From positions 115,829 to 179,828 of the forward strand of contig NZ_DATMGA010000014.1 in the NCBI RefSeq assembly GCF_035555955.1: a DNA stretch of 64,000 nt, read 5' to 3'. Source of the DNA: Eoetvoesia sp035555955 (GTDB lineage Bacteria > Pseudomonadota > Gammaproteobacteria > Burkholderiales > Burkholderiaceae_B). Shown here piece by piece: positions 24,454 through 32,761 of the stretch (position 1 is its first letter; every line of letters begins with the position of its first letter). The translations under genes were made by a program, and so were the position numbers. The notes under the pieces were generated by a model. The model was not told the DNA's origin. It did not search any database and saw only the letters and a program-made list of their open reading frames with translations.

Positions 24454-25287
24454 ATGACCATCATCATCAACGACGACCTGCGCTCCTATATCGATCCGCT
24501 GACCGAGGACGAGTTCGCGGCCTTGGAAAGCAGTCTGTTGTCGGAGGGGTGCCGCGATGCGCTGGTGCTGTGGGGCGACCTTTTGGTGGATGGGCACAAT
24601 CGCTATGCCATTTGCCGGAAACATGGAATTGCGTTCAATACGGTTCAGAACACGTCTTTCCGCTCGATGGAGGACGTGCATGTGTGGATGATCGACAATC
24701 ACTTGGGGAGGCGCAGCGTCTCGGACTTCCAGCGAGGCGTGCTTGCATTGCGCAAAAAGGAAATCATGGCTGCGCGCCAGGCCCAGGCTCGAGCGAAAGC
24801 GCCATCCGCCGAGCTCGCCGGCGTTGAATCGGCTGCCGAAAGCAGCACTCAGCCAGAACCGCCCTGGACGCGCGAAGCTGTTGCGCGAGCAGCCCGCATC
24901 AGCAGCGCCACGCTGGGGCAGATTGAAAAAATCCAGAAGACGGCGGCGCCTGAATTGGTCGGCGCGGTAAAGTCGGGCGTGATCTCCATCAATGCCGCGG
25001 CCGCGGTCGCTTCCTTGCCCAGCGAAAAGCAGGTGGCGGCCGTGGCCGGAGGCAAGAAGGAACTGCGCGAGGCGGCGCGGCAGGTGCGCGAGGCCAGAAT
25101 GCCGCCGAAGCCTCGGCTCGAGCCCTTGCCTGGCGACGCCACGCCCGATCAAATCGAGATTCACCGCCTGATGCAGCTGGTCGGCACGCTTACCGAAGAG
25201 CGCGATCAATTGAAGAAGAAGGTGCAGCGCTTGACCATCGCCCTTGCGGAAGAGCGCGGTAGGCAACACGCTCCGGAAAGCCACTGA
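24454..25287 (+). CDS. ParB/Srx-fold nuclease-like domain protein (orphan)
   Basis: This 277-residue protein starts with a ParB N-terminal-like domain (about residues 1-110), shown by LTEDEFAALESSLLSEGCRDAL, then LLVDGHNRYAICRKHGI and HLGRRSVSDFQRG. A middle region (about 145-225) resembles a ParB-type HTH domain (WTREAVARAARISSATLGQIEKI), and the C-terminal end is a coiled coil (LMQLVGTLTEERDQLKKKVQRL). There is no parA gene and no parS site next to it, so it is not a chromosome-partition locus. The ATG at 24454 is chosen because the domain starts directly there, although no ribosome site is visible. Function unknown, probably DNA-binding. Confidence 0.75.
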   Translation: MTIIINDDLRSYIDPLTEDEFAALESSLLSEGCRDALVLWGDLLVDGHNRYAICRKHGIAFNTVQNTSFRSMEDVHVWMIDNHLGRRSVSDFQRGVLALRKKEIMAARQAQARAKAPSAELAGVESAAESSTQPEPPWTREAVARAARISSATLGQIEKIQKTAAPELVGAVKSGVISINAAAAVASLPSEKQVAAVAGGKKELREAARQVREARMPPKPRLEPLPGDATPDQIEIHRLMQLVGTLTEERDQLKKKVQRLTIALAEERGRQHAPESH

Positions 25288-25301
25288 GCGCGTTAGGGCG
25301 T

Positions 25302-25323
25302 GCGGCGGCCGTATGGCCGCCGC
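25302..25323. terminator. GC-rich hairpin between convergent genes
   Basis: GCGGCGGCC and its exact complement flank a GTAT loop. It lies between the stop of the ParB-like gene (25287) and the stop of the convergent parvulin gene (25338), where a bidirectional terminator is expected. There is no U-run on either strand, so it may only stabilise the 3' ends. Confidence 0.45.
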
Positions 25324-25337
25324 TTGGGTAGGCCGGA

Positions 25338-25619
25338 TCAGTCCTGGCGGCTGGTGACTTCGACCAGATGGTAGCCGAACTGGGTTTTGACCGGGCCCTG
25401 CACGACGTTGACCGGCGCGCTGAATACGACGGTGTCGAATTCCTTGACCATCTGGCCGGGGCCGAACGAGCCCAGGTTGCCGCCGTCGCGACTGGAGGGG
25501 CAGCTGGAGTGCTCTTTGGCGACTTGCGCAAAGTCGGCGCCGTTTTCAATGGCGGTTTTCAGTTCGTTGCATTGTTCTTCGGTGGATACCAGGATGTGGC
25601 GTGCGGTGGCTTGGGTCAT
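25338..25619 (-). CDS. small parvulin-type peptidyl-prolyl isomerase (PpiC-like)
   Basis: This 93-residue cytoplasmic protein is a single parvulin domain without signal peptide. It has ATARHILVSTEEQC, DFAQVAKEHSSCPSSRDGGNLGSFGPGQM, FDTVVFS and the C-terminal TQFGYHLVEVTSR, all family hallmarks. E. coli PpiC has the same size and catalyses cis-trans isomerisation of peptidyl-prolyl bonds. The ATG at 25619 has a perfect AAGGAG nine bases upstream. Confidence 0.92.
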   Translation of the reverse strand: MTQATARHILVSTEEQCNELKTAIENGADFAQVAKEHSSCPSSRDGGNLGSFGPGQMVKEFDTVVFSAPVNVVQGPVKTQFGYHLVEVTSRQD

Positions 25620-25715
25620 GAGTCGTGCTCCTTTTTGATGAAGCAAAGAGAATACCTGAATTGGCGGGCCGGCGTGTTTTGGCCAGAGCTTGCTCGATTT
25701 GGACCAGACAGGGCA

Positions 25716-26843
25716 CTAGGCGATTTTGCTGATCGCTTTTGCCAGATAATCCACGGTTCGTTCAATGTGATGAAGCTTGTCCAGGCCGAACAGCCCGATG
25801 CGGAAGGTCTTGAAGCCCTCGGGCTCGTCGCATTGCAGCGGTACGCCGGCGGCGGCCTGCACGCCCGCTTGCGCGAATTTCCTGGTGGAGTGTATGCCGT
25901 CGTCGCTGGTGTAGCTGACCACCACCCCCGGAGCCTGGAAGCCTTCGGCGGCCACGCTTTTGAACCCTCGTTTGACCAGCATCGCGCGCACCTTGGCGCC
26001 CAGCTCCTGCTGGGCGTCGCGCAGCTTGCCGAAGCCTTCGGCTTCCATGTCGAGCATGATTTTATATAAGGCGGTGAGGGCGTCGGTGGGCATGGTGGCG
26101 TGGTAGGCATGGCCGCCTTGCTCGTAAGCCTGCATGATCTGCAGCCATTTGCGCAGGTCGCAGGCAAAGCTGGTGCTCGTCGTGGCGTCGATTTGCTTGC
26201 GGGCCTCAGCGCCAAGCATGACCAGGGCGCAGCATGCCGGACCGCTCCAGCCTTTTTGCGGCGCGCTGATCAGCACGTCCACACCGGTTTCCTTCATGTC
26301 CACCCAGATGGTGCCGGAGGCAATGCAGTCCAGCACGAATAGGCCGCCGTGCTCGTGCACCGCTTCGGCTACCGCGCGGATATAGTCGTCTGGCAGGAGG
26401 ATGCCGGACGCGGTCTCGACATGGGGCGCGAACACCATGTCGGGTTTTTCGGACTTGATCGCGGCAAGCACCTCGTGCAGCGGCGGCGGCCCGAAGGCGG
26501 CCTGCGGGCCGTCGGCCACCGGGCGCGCCTTGAGCACGGTGGTGCTGGCGGGAATGCCGCCCATGTCGAAGATCTGGCTCCAGCGGAAGCTGAACCAGCC
26601 GTTGCGGATGACCAGGCATTTCTTGTTGGTGGCGAACTGCCGCGCCACCGCCTCCATGCCGAACGTGCCGCTGCCCGGAACGATGATGGCCGCCTCGGCG
26701 CTGTAGACTTGCTTCAGGATGCGCGAGATGCCCCGCATGACGTCCTGAAAGGCGCTGGACATATGATTGATGGCGCGGTCGGTGTAAACCACCGAATACT
26801 CCAGCAAGCCGTCGGGGTCGACATTGGGCAATAAGCTTGGCAC
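25716..26843 (-). CDS. class V aminotransferase (serine-pyruvate / alanine-glyoxylate type)
   Basis: This 375-residue PLP enzyme belongs to the fold-type I class V aminotransferases, which transfer amino groups from alanine or serine to glyoxylate or pyruvate. The PLP lysine is Lys197 in SAPQKGWSGPA, preceded by FVLDCIASGTIW with the cofactor-binding Asp. EAAIIVPGSGTFGMEAVARQ is the usual N-terminal phosphate-binding region. The start is a GTG at 26843 with GGAG in front; the upstream in-frame ATG at 26915 lacks a ribosome site. It ends about 100 bases from the parvulin start and stands alone, so its physiological substrate is unclear. Confidence 0.85.
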   Translation of the reverse strand: MPSLLPNVDPDGLLEYSVVYTDRAINHMSSAFQDVMRGISRILKQVYSAEAAIIVPGSGTFGMEAVARQFATNKKCLVIRNGWFSFRWSQIFDMGGIPASTTVLKARPVADGPQAAFGPPPLHEVLAAIKSEKPDMVFAPHVETASGILLPDDYIRAVAEAVHEHGGLFVLDCIASGTIWVDMKETGVDVLISAPQKGWSGPACCALVMLGAEARKQIDATTSTSFACDLRKWLQIMQAYEQGGHAYHATMPTDALTALYKIMLDMEAEGFGKLRDAQQELGAKVRAMLVKRGFKSVAAEGFQAPGVVVSYTSDDGIHSTRKFAQAGVQAAAGVPLQCDEPEGFKTFRIGLFGLDKLHHIERTVDYLAKAISKIA

Positions 26844-26989
26844 GTTTGTCTCCAGGAAGAAAGGACTGCCGGTGGGTCGAAGAGGCATGCGGGGCCGGAT
26901 GCGGTTTGATGCCATCCCGACAGTGCCGGCTCTGCTGTATGCTGGACTTCATTTTATGCCCTGGCGATGGACGCGAGGGCGAAATCCGT

Positions 26990-27730
26990 TCATTCGGGCT
27001 TTTTGCCGCTTTCCGTCGACGCCAGCGACCCGTTTTCGGCGATCCGCTGGTAAGTGCGTTCCAGATGCTCGTCGGTCAGCTCGCAAAGGAGTTCGTAGTT
27101 GCGGGCGATGGCCGCCTTCTGCATGGCGACATGTTCATTGTGCACGTTGCGCGTCGGCGAGGTCAGCGACAGGCAGATTTGCCGATAACGTTGCAGGTAC
27201 AGGTAGACCGTGCGCCGAAAATGCAGAAGGCACGGGGCATCGCAGGCCGAAACCAGGGCTTCGTGGAATTCCTGATTCAAAAGCTCCCAGCCATCGATCG
27301 CTGATAAATCCCCACCCTGGATGCGCTCGTGCAGCCGGCCAAGCTTGTAGACCGCCGAGACGACATCCGCCTCCCATTGCTCGTCGCCGTTCTTCAAGGA
27401 TTGCCGCAGCGCTTCCTTTTCCAGCAGCTTGCGCAGATCGGTCAGGTCGCGCAGCTCTTTCAATGAAATCGGAGCGACGGCGAAACCCCGCCTGTCCATG
27501 CTGACGACCAGCCTTTCCGAAACCAGGCGGGACAAGGCTTCCCTGAGCGGCGTGGCGCCGATGCCGTAGGCGGTTCGCAGCAGGGCGATGCGCAGGCGCG
27601 TATTGGGCGCCAGCTTTCCCGCGATGATGTCGGCGCGAATACGCTGCCAGGCGATACCGGCCAAGTCGCCATTGCCTGCCGGATTCGGTGTTTCGGTGGG
27701 AAGCGCGAGGAGTTGGGAGTGTTCGAACAT
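26990..27730 (-). CDS. GntR family transcriptional regulator, FCD type (region D regulator)
   Basis: This 246-residue protein has an N-terminal winged helix (IAWQRIRADIIAGKLAPNTR, then YGIGATPLREALSRLVSERLV) and an FCD effector domain (LKELRDLTDLRKLLEKEALR onward). The Met at 27730 is chosen because GGGGAT precedes it; a Met at 27751 lacks a ribosome site. It is divergent from the gentisate-type operon, and three ATCGAT-centred palindromes lie between the two genes. It is therefore the likely repressor of that operon and of the second operon starting at 37893, whose promoter carries the same sites. Confidence 0.85.
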   Translation of the reverse strand: MFEHSQLLALPTETPNPAGNGDLAGIAWQRIRADIIAGKLAPNTRLRIALLRTAYGIGATPLREALSRLVSERLVVSMDRRGFAVAPISLKELRDLTDLRKLLEKEALRQSLKNGDEQWEADVVSAVYKLGRLHERIQGGDLSAIDGWELLNQEFHEALVSACDAPCLLHFRRTVYLYLQRYRQICLSLTSPTRNVHNEHVAMQKAAIARNYELLCELTDEHLERTYQRIAENGSLASTESGKKPE

Positions 27731-27765
27731 GATTGATCCCCGATATGCCAAAGCAAAATTTCTAT

Positions 27766-27779
27766 TTTTTATCGATAAA
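27766..27779. promoter_or_regulatory. ATCGAT-type operator 1 (GntR side)
   Basis: TTTTTATCGATAAA is centred at 27773.5 and its central 12 bp are a perfect palindrome. It is one of three similar sites in the divergent promoter region and lies 36 bases before the GntR start codon, so it is suited to autoregulation. Confidence 0.6.
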
Positions 27780-27783
27780 GCTA

Positions 27784-27812
27784 TTGACTACATATAAATT
27801 AGCTCGTAGCAT
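27784..27812 (+). promoter_or_regulatory. candidate promoter of the gentisate-type operon
   Basis: TTGACT at 27784-27789 and TAGCAT at 27807-27812 are separated by 17 bp, giving a start point near 27820. Operator 1 lies just upstream and operator 2 just downstream of this core promoter, an arrangement that suits repression. The -10 hexamer is only a 4 of 6 match. Confidence 0.4.
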
Positions 27813-27824
27813 TATATAACTAAA

Positions 27825-27857
27825 TTTTTATCGATAAAAAATATATACATCGATAAA
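27825..27857. promoter_or_regulatory. paired ATCGAT-type operators 2 and 3 (19-bp spacing)
   Basis: TTTTTATCGATAAAAA at 27825-27840 is a perfect 16-bp palindrome centred at 27832.5. A second copy, TACATCGATAAA at 27846-27857, is centred at 27851.5, exactly 19 bp further. The same spacing and relative orientation occur before the gene at 37893. Repetition at two promoters of one regulon is good evidence for a shared operator. Confidence 0.7.
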
Positions 27858-27879
27858 TTTGCATGGAGAGGAGACAGGC

Positions 27880-28968
27880 ATGGCATGCGCGACGAATGCA
27901 TCTGCGGATTCGCTTGAACGGTTGCACGAGGACCTGGAGGCGGCCAACATGGCGCCGACCTGGAAGTACATTTCGTCTTTCATTTCAAAATCCCCGCGGG
28001 TCGGCTACCGGCCCTGGCTGTGGAAGTGGGATGAAGTCATCCCGCTGCTCATGCGGTCCGGAGAACTGATCACCCCCGACCGGGGGGCGGAGCGGCGATC
28101 CATGGAGCACGTCAATCCCGATCTCGGGTTTTCATATAGCGCCAGCCACACCATAGCCACCGCCTTCCAGCTTGTGCGCGCCGGCGAGCGGGCGCCCGCC
28201 CACCGCCATGCCGCCGGCGCCATACGGTTCGCGGCCCGCAGCCATGGCGGGGCGGTCTACACCAAGGTCCAGGGCGAACGTCTCATGATGGAGGAAAACG
28301 ACCTCCTCCTGACGCCGTCGGGCATGTGGCATGAACATGCCAACGAAACCGCGCACGACATCGTCTGGCTCGATGTGCTGGATTTCCCCCTGGTCAATTT
28401 GCTGCAGGCAAGCATGTTCCAGCCCGGCGAAGGCCAGGTGGCGCCCGATCGTCCGGACGGCTTTTCCAATGAGCGCCTGGGCCTGTTCCGCCCGCCGAAG
28501 GATTTTCCCTATCCGGAAGCCCACCCTGTTCTGCGCTATCCCTGGACGCAAATGCGGGAAGCGCTGCATTCCATGGGCCGGGAAGCCGAGGACAGGCACG
28601 AAGGCGTGCTTCTTGAATATGTGAATCCCCTGACCTCGGGGCCGACGCTTCCGACGCTTTCCTGCCGGGCGCAGTTGCTGCGCGGCGGGATGCGCACCGC
28701 GGCGCGGCGCTCGACCTCCAGTACCGTGTATTTCGTCATCGGCGGCGAGGGGGCGACGGTCATCGATGGCGTGACATTCCCTTGGGCGCGCGGCGATGTC
28801 TTCGTCGTGCCCCCATGGTCCTGGCACGAGCATGCGGCCGGCAGCGGCGAGGCTTATTTGTTTTCCGCGACGGACAAGCCGGTGATGCAGGCCCTTGGCT
28901 TGTTCCGCAGCGAGTCCTTTGAGGAGAACGGCGGCCACCAGGCCGTGCTCTCAAGCTTCCGGGCTTGA
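27880..28968 (+). CDS. gentisate 1,2-dioxygenase-like bicupin ring-cleavage enzyme
   Basis: This 362-residue protein has two cupin domains like gentisate 1,2-dioxygenase, an iron enzyme that opens gentisate between the carboxyl and the adjacent hydroxyl to give maleylpyruvate. The N-terminal cupin holds the iron ligands: His108 and His110 in ERAPAHRHAAGAIRF and a third His in SGMWHEHAN (151 or 153). The second cupin begins around residue 260 (VYFVIGGEGATVIDG). The ATG at 27880 has GAGGAG six bases upstream. A 5-aminosalicylate or 1-hydroxy-2-naphthoate type dioxygenase is an alternative. The monooxygenase and downstream isomerase-hydrolase at 35226-37893 fit a gentisate-type route. Confidence 0.83.
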   Translation: MACATNASADSLERLHEDLEAANMAPTWKYISSFISKSPRVGYRPWLWKWDEVIPLLMRSGELITPDRGAERRSMEHVNPDLGFSYSASHTIATAFQLVRAGERAPAHRHAAGAIRFAARSHGGAVYTKVQGERLMMEENDLLLTPSGMWHEHANETAHDIVWLDVLDFPLVNLLQASMFQPGEGQVAPDRPDGFSNERLGLFRPPKDFPYPEAHPVLRYPWTQMREALHSMGREAEDRHEGVLLEYVNPLTSGPTLPTLSCRAQLLRGGMRTAARRSTSSTVYFVIGGEGATVIDGVTFPWARGDVFVVPPWSWHEHAAGSGEAYLFSATDKPVMQALGLFRSESFEENGGHQAVLSSFRA

Positions 28969-29030
28969 GCGGTTTTTTTCCGGTTTCGACGCGCATGGCG
29001 CGGTATTCCAGAATTTTTCAAGGAGATGTA

Positions 29031-29432
29031 ATGAAGATGCAAAGCGTTAAGGCCCCTACCGTCAAAGAGCCAAAGCCGGGGGCGTGGACCAACGCAAAAA
29101 TCTTTGGCAATCAGTTCTTTATTTCGGGCATGACGGCGCATGACCTGGAAGGCAATGTGATGGGCGGCGAAAGCATGTATGAACAGGCTAAAGCCACATT
29201 CCAGAAAATCCACGATCTGACGCTGGCGGCGGGCGCGAAGATGAACGACATCATCGAGCTCAATATCTTCGTGACCGACATACGAGAGCGGGAGGAGGTC
29301 TGGCGCGCCCGCAGGGAATACTTCACCGGCGATTTTCCGTGCTGCACGCTGGTGGAGGTGAAGGGCCTTGCGATCCCCGCGTTGAAAGTGGAGATCAAGG
29401 CCATGGGTTTTGTCGGAGCCGGCGCCCAATAG
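29031..29432 (+). CDS. RidA family protein (second copy)
   Basis: This 133-residue RidA/YjgF family protein shows FISGMTAHDLEGN, MYEQAKATFQKIHDLTLAAG, ELNIFVTDIREREEVW and FPCCTLVEVKGLAIPALKVEI. It is a distinct paralogue of the copy at 14670-15071. AAGGAG precedes the ATG at 29031 at ideal spacing. It lies inside the dioxygenase-transporter operon, 62 bases after the ring-cleavage gene. Related proteins work as deaminases in aminophenol pathways, so its presence may mean the pathway handles an amino-substituted ring. General protection from reactive enamines is also possible. Confidence 0.85.
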   Translation: MKMQSVKAPTVKEPKPGAWTNAKIFGNQFFISGMTAHDLEGNVMGGESMYEQAKATFQKIHDLTLAAGAKMNDIIELNIFVTDIREREEVWRARREYFTGDFPCCTLVEVKGLAIPALKVEIKAMGFVGAGAQ

Positions 29433-29521
29433 CGCGTCCAGTGCCGAATGACGACGGTCCGGTCGCGAGGCAACCCGCGGCGCGGGCTTCAAGCCGAAGC
29501 AAACAGGAAAAAGGAGACACA

Positions 29522-30685
29522 ATGAAAACGAGCTTTATCGCGGCGCTACTCGCGTCTTGCCTATGCGTAGCGCCCACACTGGCCGGCGCCAAGATCAAGG
29601 TTGGTTTCATCACGACCACGTCCGGCCCCAGCGGCATTGTCGGCAAGCATATGAAGGACGGGGCCGATCTGGCCCTGGAAAACCTCGGCGGCAAACTGGG
29701 GGGAGTCGATGCCGAGATCATCTATGGCGATGCGCAATACAAGCCGGACGTCGGCCGCCAGCTTGCCGAGCAAATGCTCAAGCAGGACAAGGTCGACTTC
29801 GTCACCGGCGTCATCTTGTCGAGCACGCTGCTGGCCGTCTACCAGCCCGTGATCAAGTCGGGCAATATCCTCGTCAGCGCGAATGCGGGGCCAAGCCAGA
29901 TCGCGGGCAAGATGTGCGCCCCCAACTTCTTCACGACTTCGTGGCAGAACGATCAGACCCCGGAGGCCATGGGCAAGTACATGAACGACAAGAAGATAAC
30001 GGATGTCTACGTCATGGCTCCCAATTACGCGGCCGGCAAGGATATGGTGGCCGGATTCAAGCGCTATTTCAAGGGCAGGATCATCAACGAGGTCTACACG
30101 ACTTTCGGGCAGGCCGACTACCAGGCCGAGCTGAGCCAGCTCAAGGCGGCGAAGCCCAAGGCTGTCTTCGTGTTCTATTCCGGCGGAATGGGCATCCAGT
30201 TCTTCAAGCAGTACGCGCAGGCCGGCCTGCGCGACATTCCGCTGTACTCCGTGTTCGGCGCCGATGAAACCACGCTTCCGGCAATCGGCGACGCGGCCGT
30301 CGGAAACTACGAGGCGGGGTTCTGGAACTACGACCTGGATTTCCCCGCCAACCGTAAGTTCGTCGATGCGTTCCGCAAGAAATACGGCTACATCCCTTCG
30401 TACTATGCGGCCCAAAGCTATGACGCGATCAACCTGATCAACAGCGCGGTAAAGGCCGTGCATGGCAATGTCAAGGACAAGAAGGGAATGATAGCAGCCA
30501 TGGAAAAGGCGGATTTCGATTCCGTGCGCGGACCGTTCCACTACAACACCAACCATTTCCCCATTCAGAATTTCTATTTGTTCCAGGTGGTCAAGGACGA
30601 GCAGGGCAATCTGGTGCGCAAGACGATAGCCACGGTATTCCAGGCGCACAAGGATCACTACTACGACCAGTGCGCGATGAAATAG
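29522..30685 (+). CDS. Liv-type ABC transporter substrate-binding protein
   Basis: This 387-residue exported protein belongs to the branched-chain amino acid / aromatic acid receptor family (LivK-like). The signal peptide covers about residues 1-23 (ending TLAGA) and the mature part begins KIKVGFITTTSGPSGIVG. Later blocks such as DAEIIYGDAQYKPDVGRQLAEQ and KFVDAFRKKYGYIPSYYAAQSY are typical. AAGGAG lies before the ATG at 29522. It is followed by two permease and two ATPase genes, giving a complete importer. Its place among ring-cleavage genes suggests an aromatic carboxylate ligand. Confidence 0.9.
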   Translation: MKTSFIAALLASCLCVAPTLAGAKIKVGFITTTSGPSGIVGKHMKDGADLALENLGGKLGGVDAEIIYGDAQYKPDVGRQLAEQMLKQDKVDFVTGVILSSTLLAVYQPVIKSGNILVSANAGPSQIAGKMCAPNFFTTSWQNDQTPEAMGKYMNDKKITDVYVMAPNYAAGKDMVAGFKRYFKGRIINEVYTTFGQADYQAELSQLKAAKPKAVFVFYSGGMGIQFFKQYAQAGLRDIPLYSVFGADETTLPAIGDAAVGNYEAGFWNYDLDFPANRKFVDAFRKKYGYIPSYYAAQSYDAINLINSAVKAVHGNVKDKKGMIAAMEKADFDSVRGPFHYNTNHFPIQNFYLFQVVKDEQGNLVRKTIATVFQAHKDHYYDQCAMK

Positions 30686-30816
30686 CGCATGGCAAAGGCT
30701 GGCCCGGGCTGGCTCGCCGGCGCGGGCCCGGATGGAGGGGGGCGGGAAGAGGCTGGGAAGTCCCGGTCTCCTTCCCGCAGAACGCGGCGGCGAAAATCTA
30801 TCGTGGGAAACGCAAT

Positions 30817-31743
30817 ATGGATATGGGTAGTCTGCTGTTCGTGCAGTTGTTGAACGGGATCCAGTACGGGGTGATGCTCTTCTTGATGGCGGCCGGCCTG
30901 ACCCTGGTGTTCGGAATCATGAACCTCATCAACCTGGCGCACGGTTCGCTTTACATGATCGGCGCCTATGTATTCGCATGGTCGCTGGCATCGACCGGTT
31001 CGGTCGCGCTATCGGTGCTGGCCGCGCTCGCTGCGGCGTTCGTCATCGGCGTGCTCATCGAGCTGGTCATATTCAGGACACTTTCCGAACGGGATCATCT
31101 GGATCAGGTGCTGGCGACCTTCGGCCTGATCCTGCTGTTCAACGAGGGATGCCGCATGATCTGGGGCCGCTCAGCCCTGAGCGTGAACCTGCCCGCCTAC
31201 CTGGCCGGGCAGACTCGGATCCTTCCCGACCTGAGCTATCCCACTTACCGGCTGACCATCATCGTGGCCGGCCTGCTGGTGGCGCTTCTGCTGCATTTCG
31301 TCATCACCAGAACCAAACTGGGCATGTTGATCAGGGCGGGCGCAAGCAACCGGACAATGGTCAATGCGCTGGGCGTCAATATCAAGTGGCTGTACACGAT
31401 GGTCTTCGGCCTGGGAGCGGTGCTGGCCGCTTTGGCGGGGCTGATGGCCGGCCCGATATTTTCGGTGGAGTCCGGCATGGGCGACAACTTCCTGATCCTG
31501 GTGCTGGTGGCGATCGTGATCGGAGGGATCGGCTCCATCAAAGGCGCGCTCATCGCATCGCTCGGAATCGGCGTGGTCGATACGCTGGGGCGCTCGTTGC
31601 TGAAGCCCGCGCTGGGAAGCCTGGTGTCGGACTCCGCGGCCAATAGCGCAGGCCCGGCGATCGCCTCGATGCTGATCTACCTGCTCATGGCGGCGATCCT
31701 GTTCGCCCGCCCGCAGGGATTGTTCCCGCCCCGAACCAGGTGA
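30817..31743 (+). CDS. LivH-type ABC transporter permease
   Basis: This 308-residue inner-membrane protein is a LivH-family permease with about eight hydrophobic segments. LLNGIQYGVMLFLMAAGLTL, GIMNLINLAHGSLYMIGAY and the EAA-like loop GASNRTMVNALGVN are characteristic. The ATG at 30817 follows GGGAAA; in-frame upstream sequence is GC-rich and not membrane-like, so it is left out. It forms the channel together with the next gene product. Confidence 0.88.
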   Translation: MDMGSLLFVQLLNGIQYGVMLFLMAAGLTLVFGIMNLINLAHGSLYMIGAYVFAWSLASTGSVALSVLAALAAAFVIGVLIELVIFRTLSERDHLDQVLATFGLILLFNEGCRMIWGRSALSVNLPAYLAGQTRILPDLSYPTYRLTIIVAGLLVALLLHFVITRTKLGMLIRAGASNRTMVNALGVNIKWLYTMVFGLGAVLAALAGLMAGPIFSVESGMGDNFLILVLVAIVIGGIGSIKGALIASLGIGVVDTLGRSLLKPALGSLVSDSAANSAGPAIASMLIYLLMAAILFARPQGLFPPRTR

Positions 31744-31747
31744 GTGC

Positions 31748-32761
31748 ATGAAAGCAAAAAACCTATTCATCGTTGTATTTCTTTTGGCGCTGGCGTCCGT
31801 CCCGGTGCTGTCGCGTGTCTTCGACCAACCCTTCTACATGGATATCGTCACGCGCATTCTCGTCTTCAGCATTGCGGCGGTAAGCCTGGACCTCATCCTG
31901 GGCTATGGCGGCATGGTCAGTTTCGGCCATGCCGCCTATCTGGGAATAGGCGCCTACACCGTAGGCATCCTCAGCTACCACGGCGTAACGGACGGGTTCA
32001 TCCACTTCGCGGCGGCGATCCTGGTCTGCGCGCTGCTGGCGCTGCTGATCGGGCTGGTCTCTCTTAGAACGACCGGCATCCATTTCATCATGATTACGCT
32101 TGCATTCGCGCAAATGCTGTATTTCCTCGCCATCAGCATCGACACCTACGGAGGGGACGACGGTCTCAACATCATGCAGCCCAGTGAGTTTCCGGGGCTC
32201 GACTTCAGCAAGCCCATCGTGCTGTACTACGTTTCGTTTGCCGTGCTCCTGGTTGTTCTATGGGCCTTCCGCCGCATCGTCAAATCGCGCTTCGGCATGG
32301 TCATACGAGGGGCAAAGGCCAATGAGCGCAGGATGACGGCTCTTGGCTACCCTGTATTCCGCTACAAGCTGACGGCCTTCGTGATCGCCGGCTCCGTATG
32401 CGGCCTGGCCGGCGCCTTGCTGGCCAATCAACTGCTGTTCATTTCGCCCTCGGCCATGCACTGGACGCGCTCGGGCGAAATCATGATCATGGTGATTCTT
32501 GGAGGCATGGGATCGCTGTTCGGCCCCGTGGTGGGGGCGACCGCCTACCTGCTGCTGGAGCATTGGCTTTCCAATGCCACGGAGCATTGGCAGGCGCTCA
32601 TGGGGCCTTTCCTGATCCTGGTCGTACTGTTTGCCAAACGGGGCATCCTCGGAATATTCCGCGACGGGCCGGGCGGCGCGCAAGGGGCGTCGGCGCCACC
32701 ATGCATCAAAGACCGGCTTCGCATGGCTTTGGGCAAGAAGGGGGTTGCGTCTCATGTCTGA
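31748..32761 (+). CDS. LivM-type ABC transporter permease
   Basis: This 337-residue permease is the LivM-like half of the channel. It contains LDLILGYGGMVSFGHAAYLGIGAYTVG and the loop RGAKANERRMTALGYPVFRYK. The last 45 residues are hydrophilic. The gene begins four bases after livH ends and overlaps the following ATPase gene by eight bases, so translation of these genes is coupled. Confidence 0.88.
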   Translation: MKAKNLFIVVFLLALASVPVLSRVFDQPFYMDIVTRILVFSIAAVSLDLILGYGGMVSFGHAAYLGIGAYTVGILSYHGVTDGFIHFAAAILVCALLALLIGLVSLRTTGIHFIMITLAFAQMLYFLAISIDTYGGDDGLNIMQPSEFPGLDFSKPIVLYYVSFAVLLVVLWAFRRIVKSRFGMVIRGAKANERRMTALGYPVFRYKLTAFVIAGSVCGLAGALLANQLLFISPSAMHWTRSGEIMIMVILGGMGSLFGPVVGATAYLLLEHWLSNATEHWQALMGPFLILVVLFAKRGILGIFRDGPGGAQGASAPPCIKDRLRMALGKKGVASHV

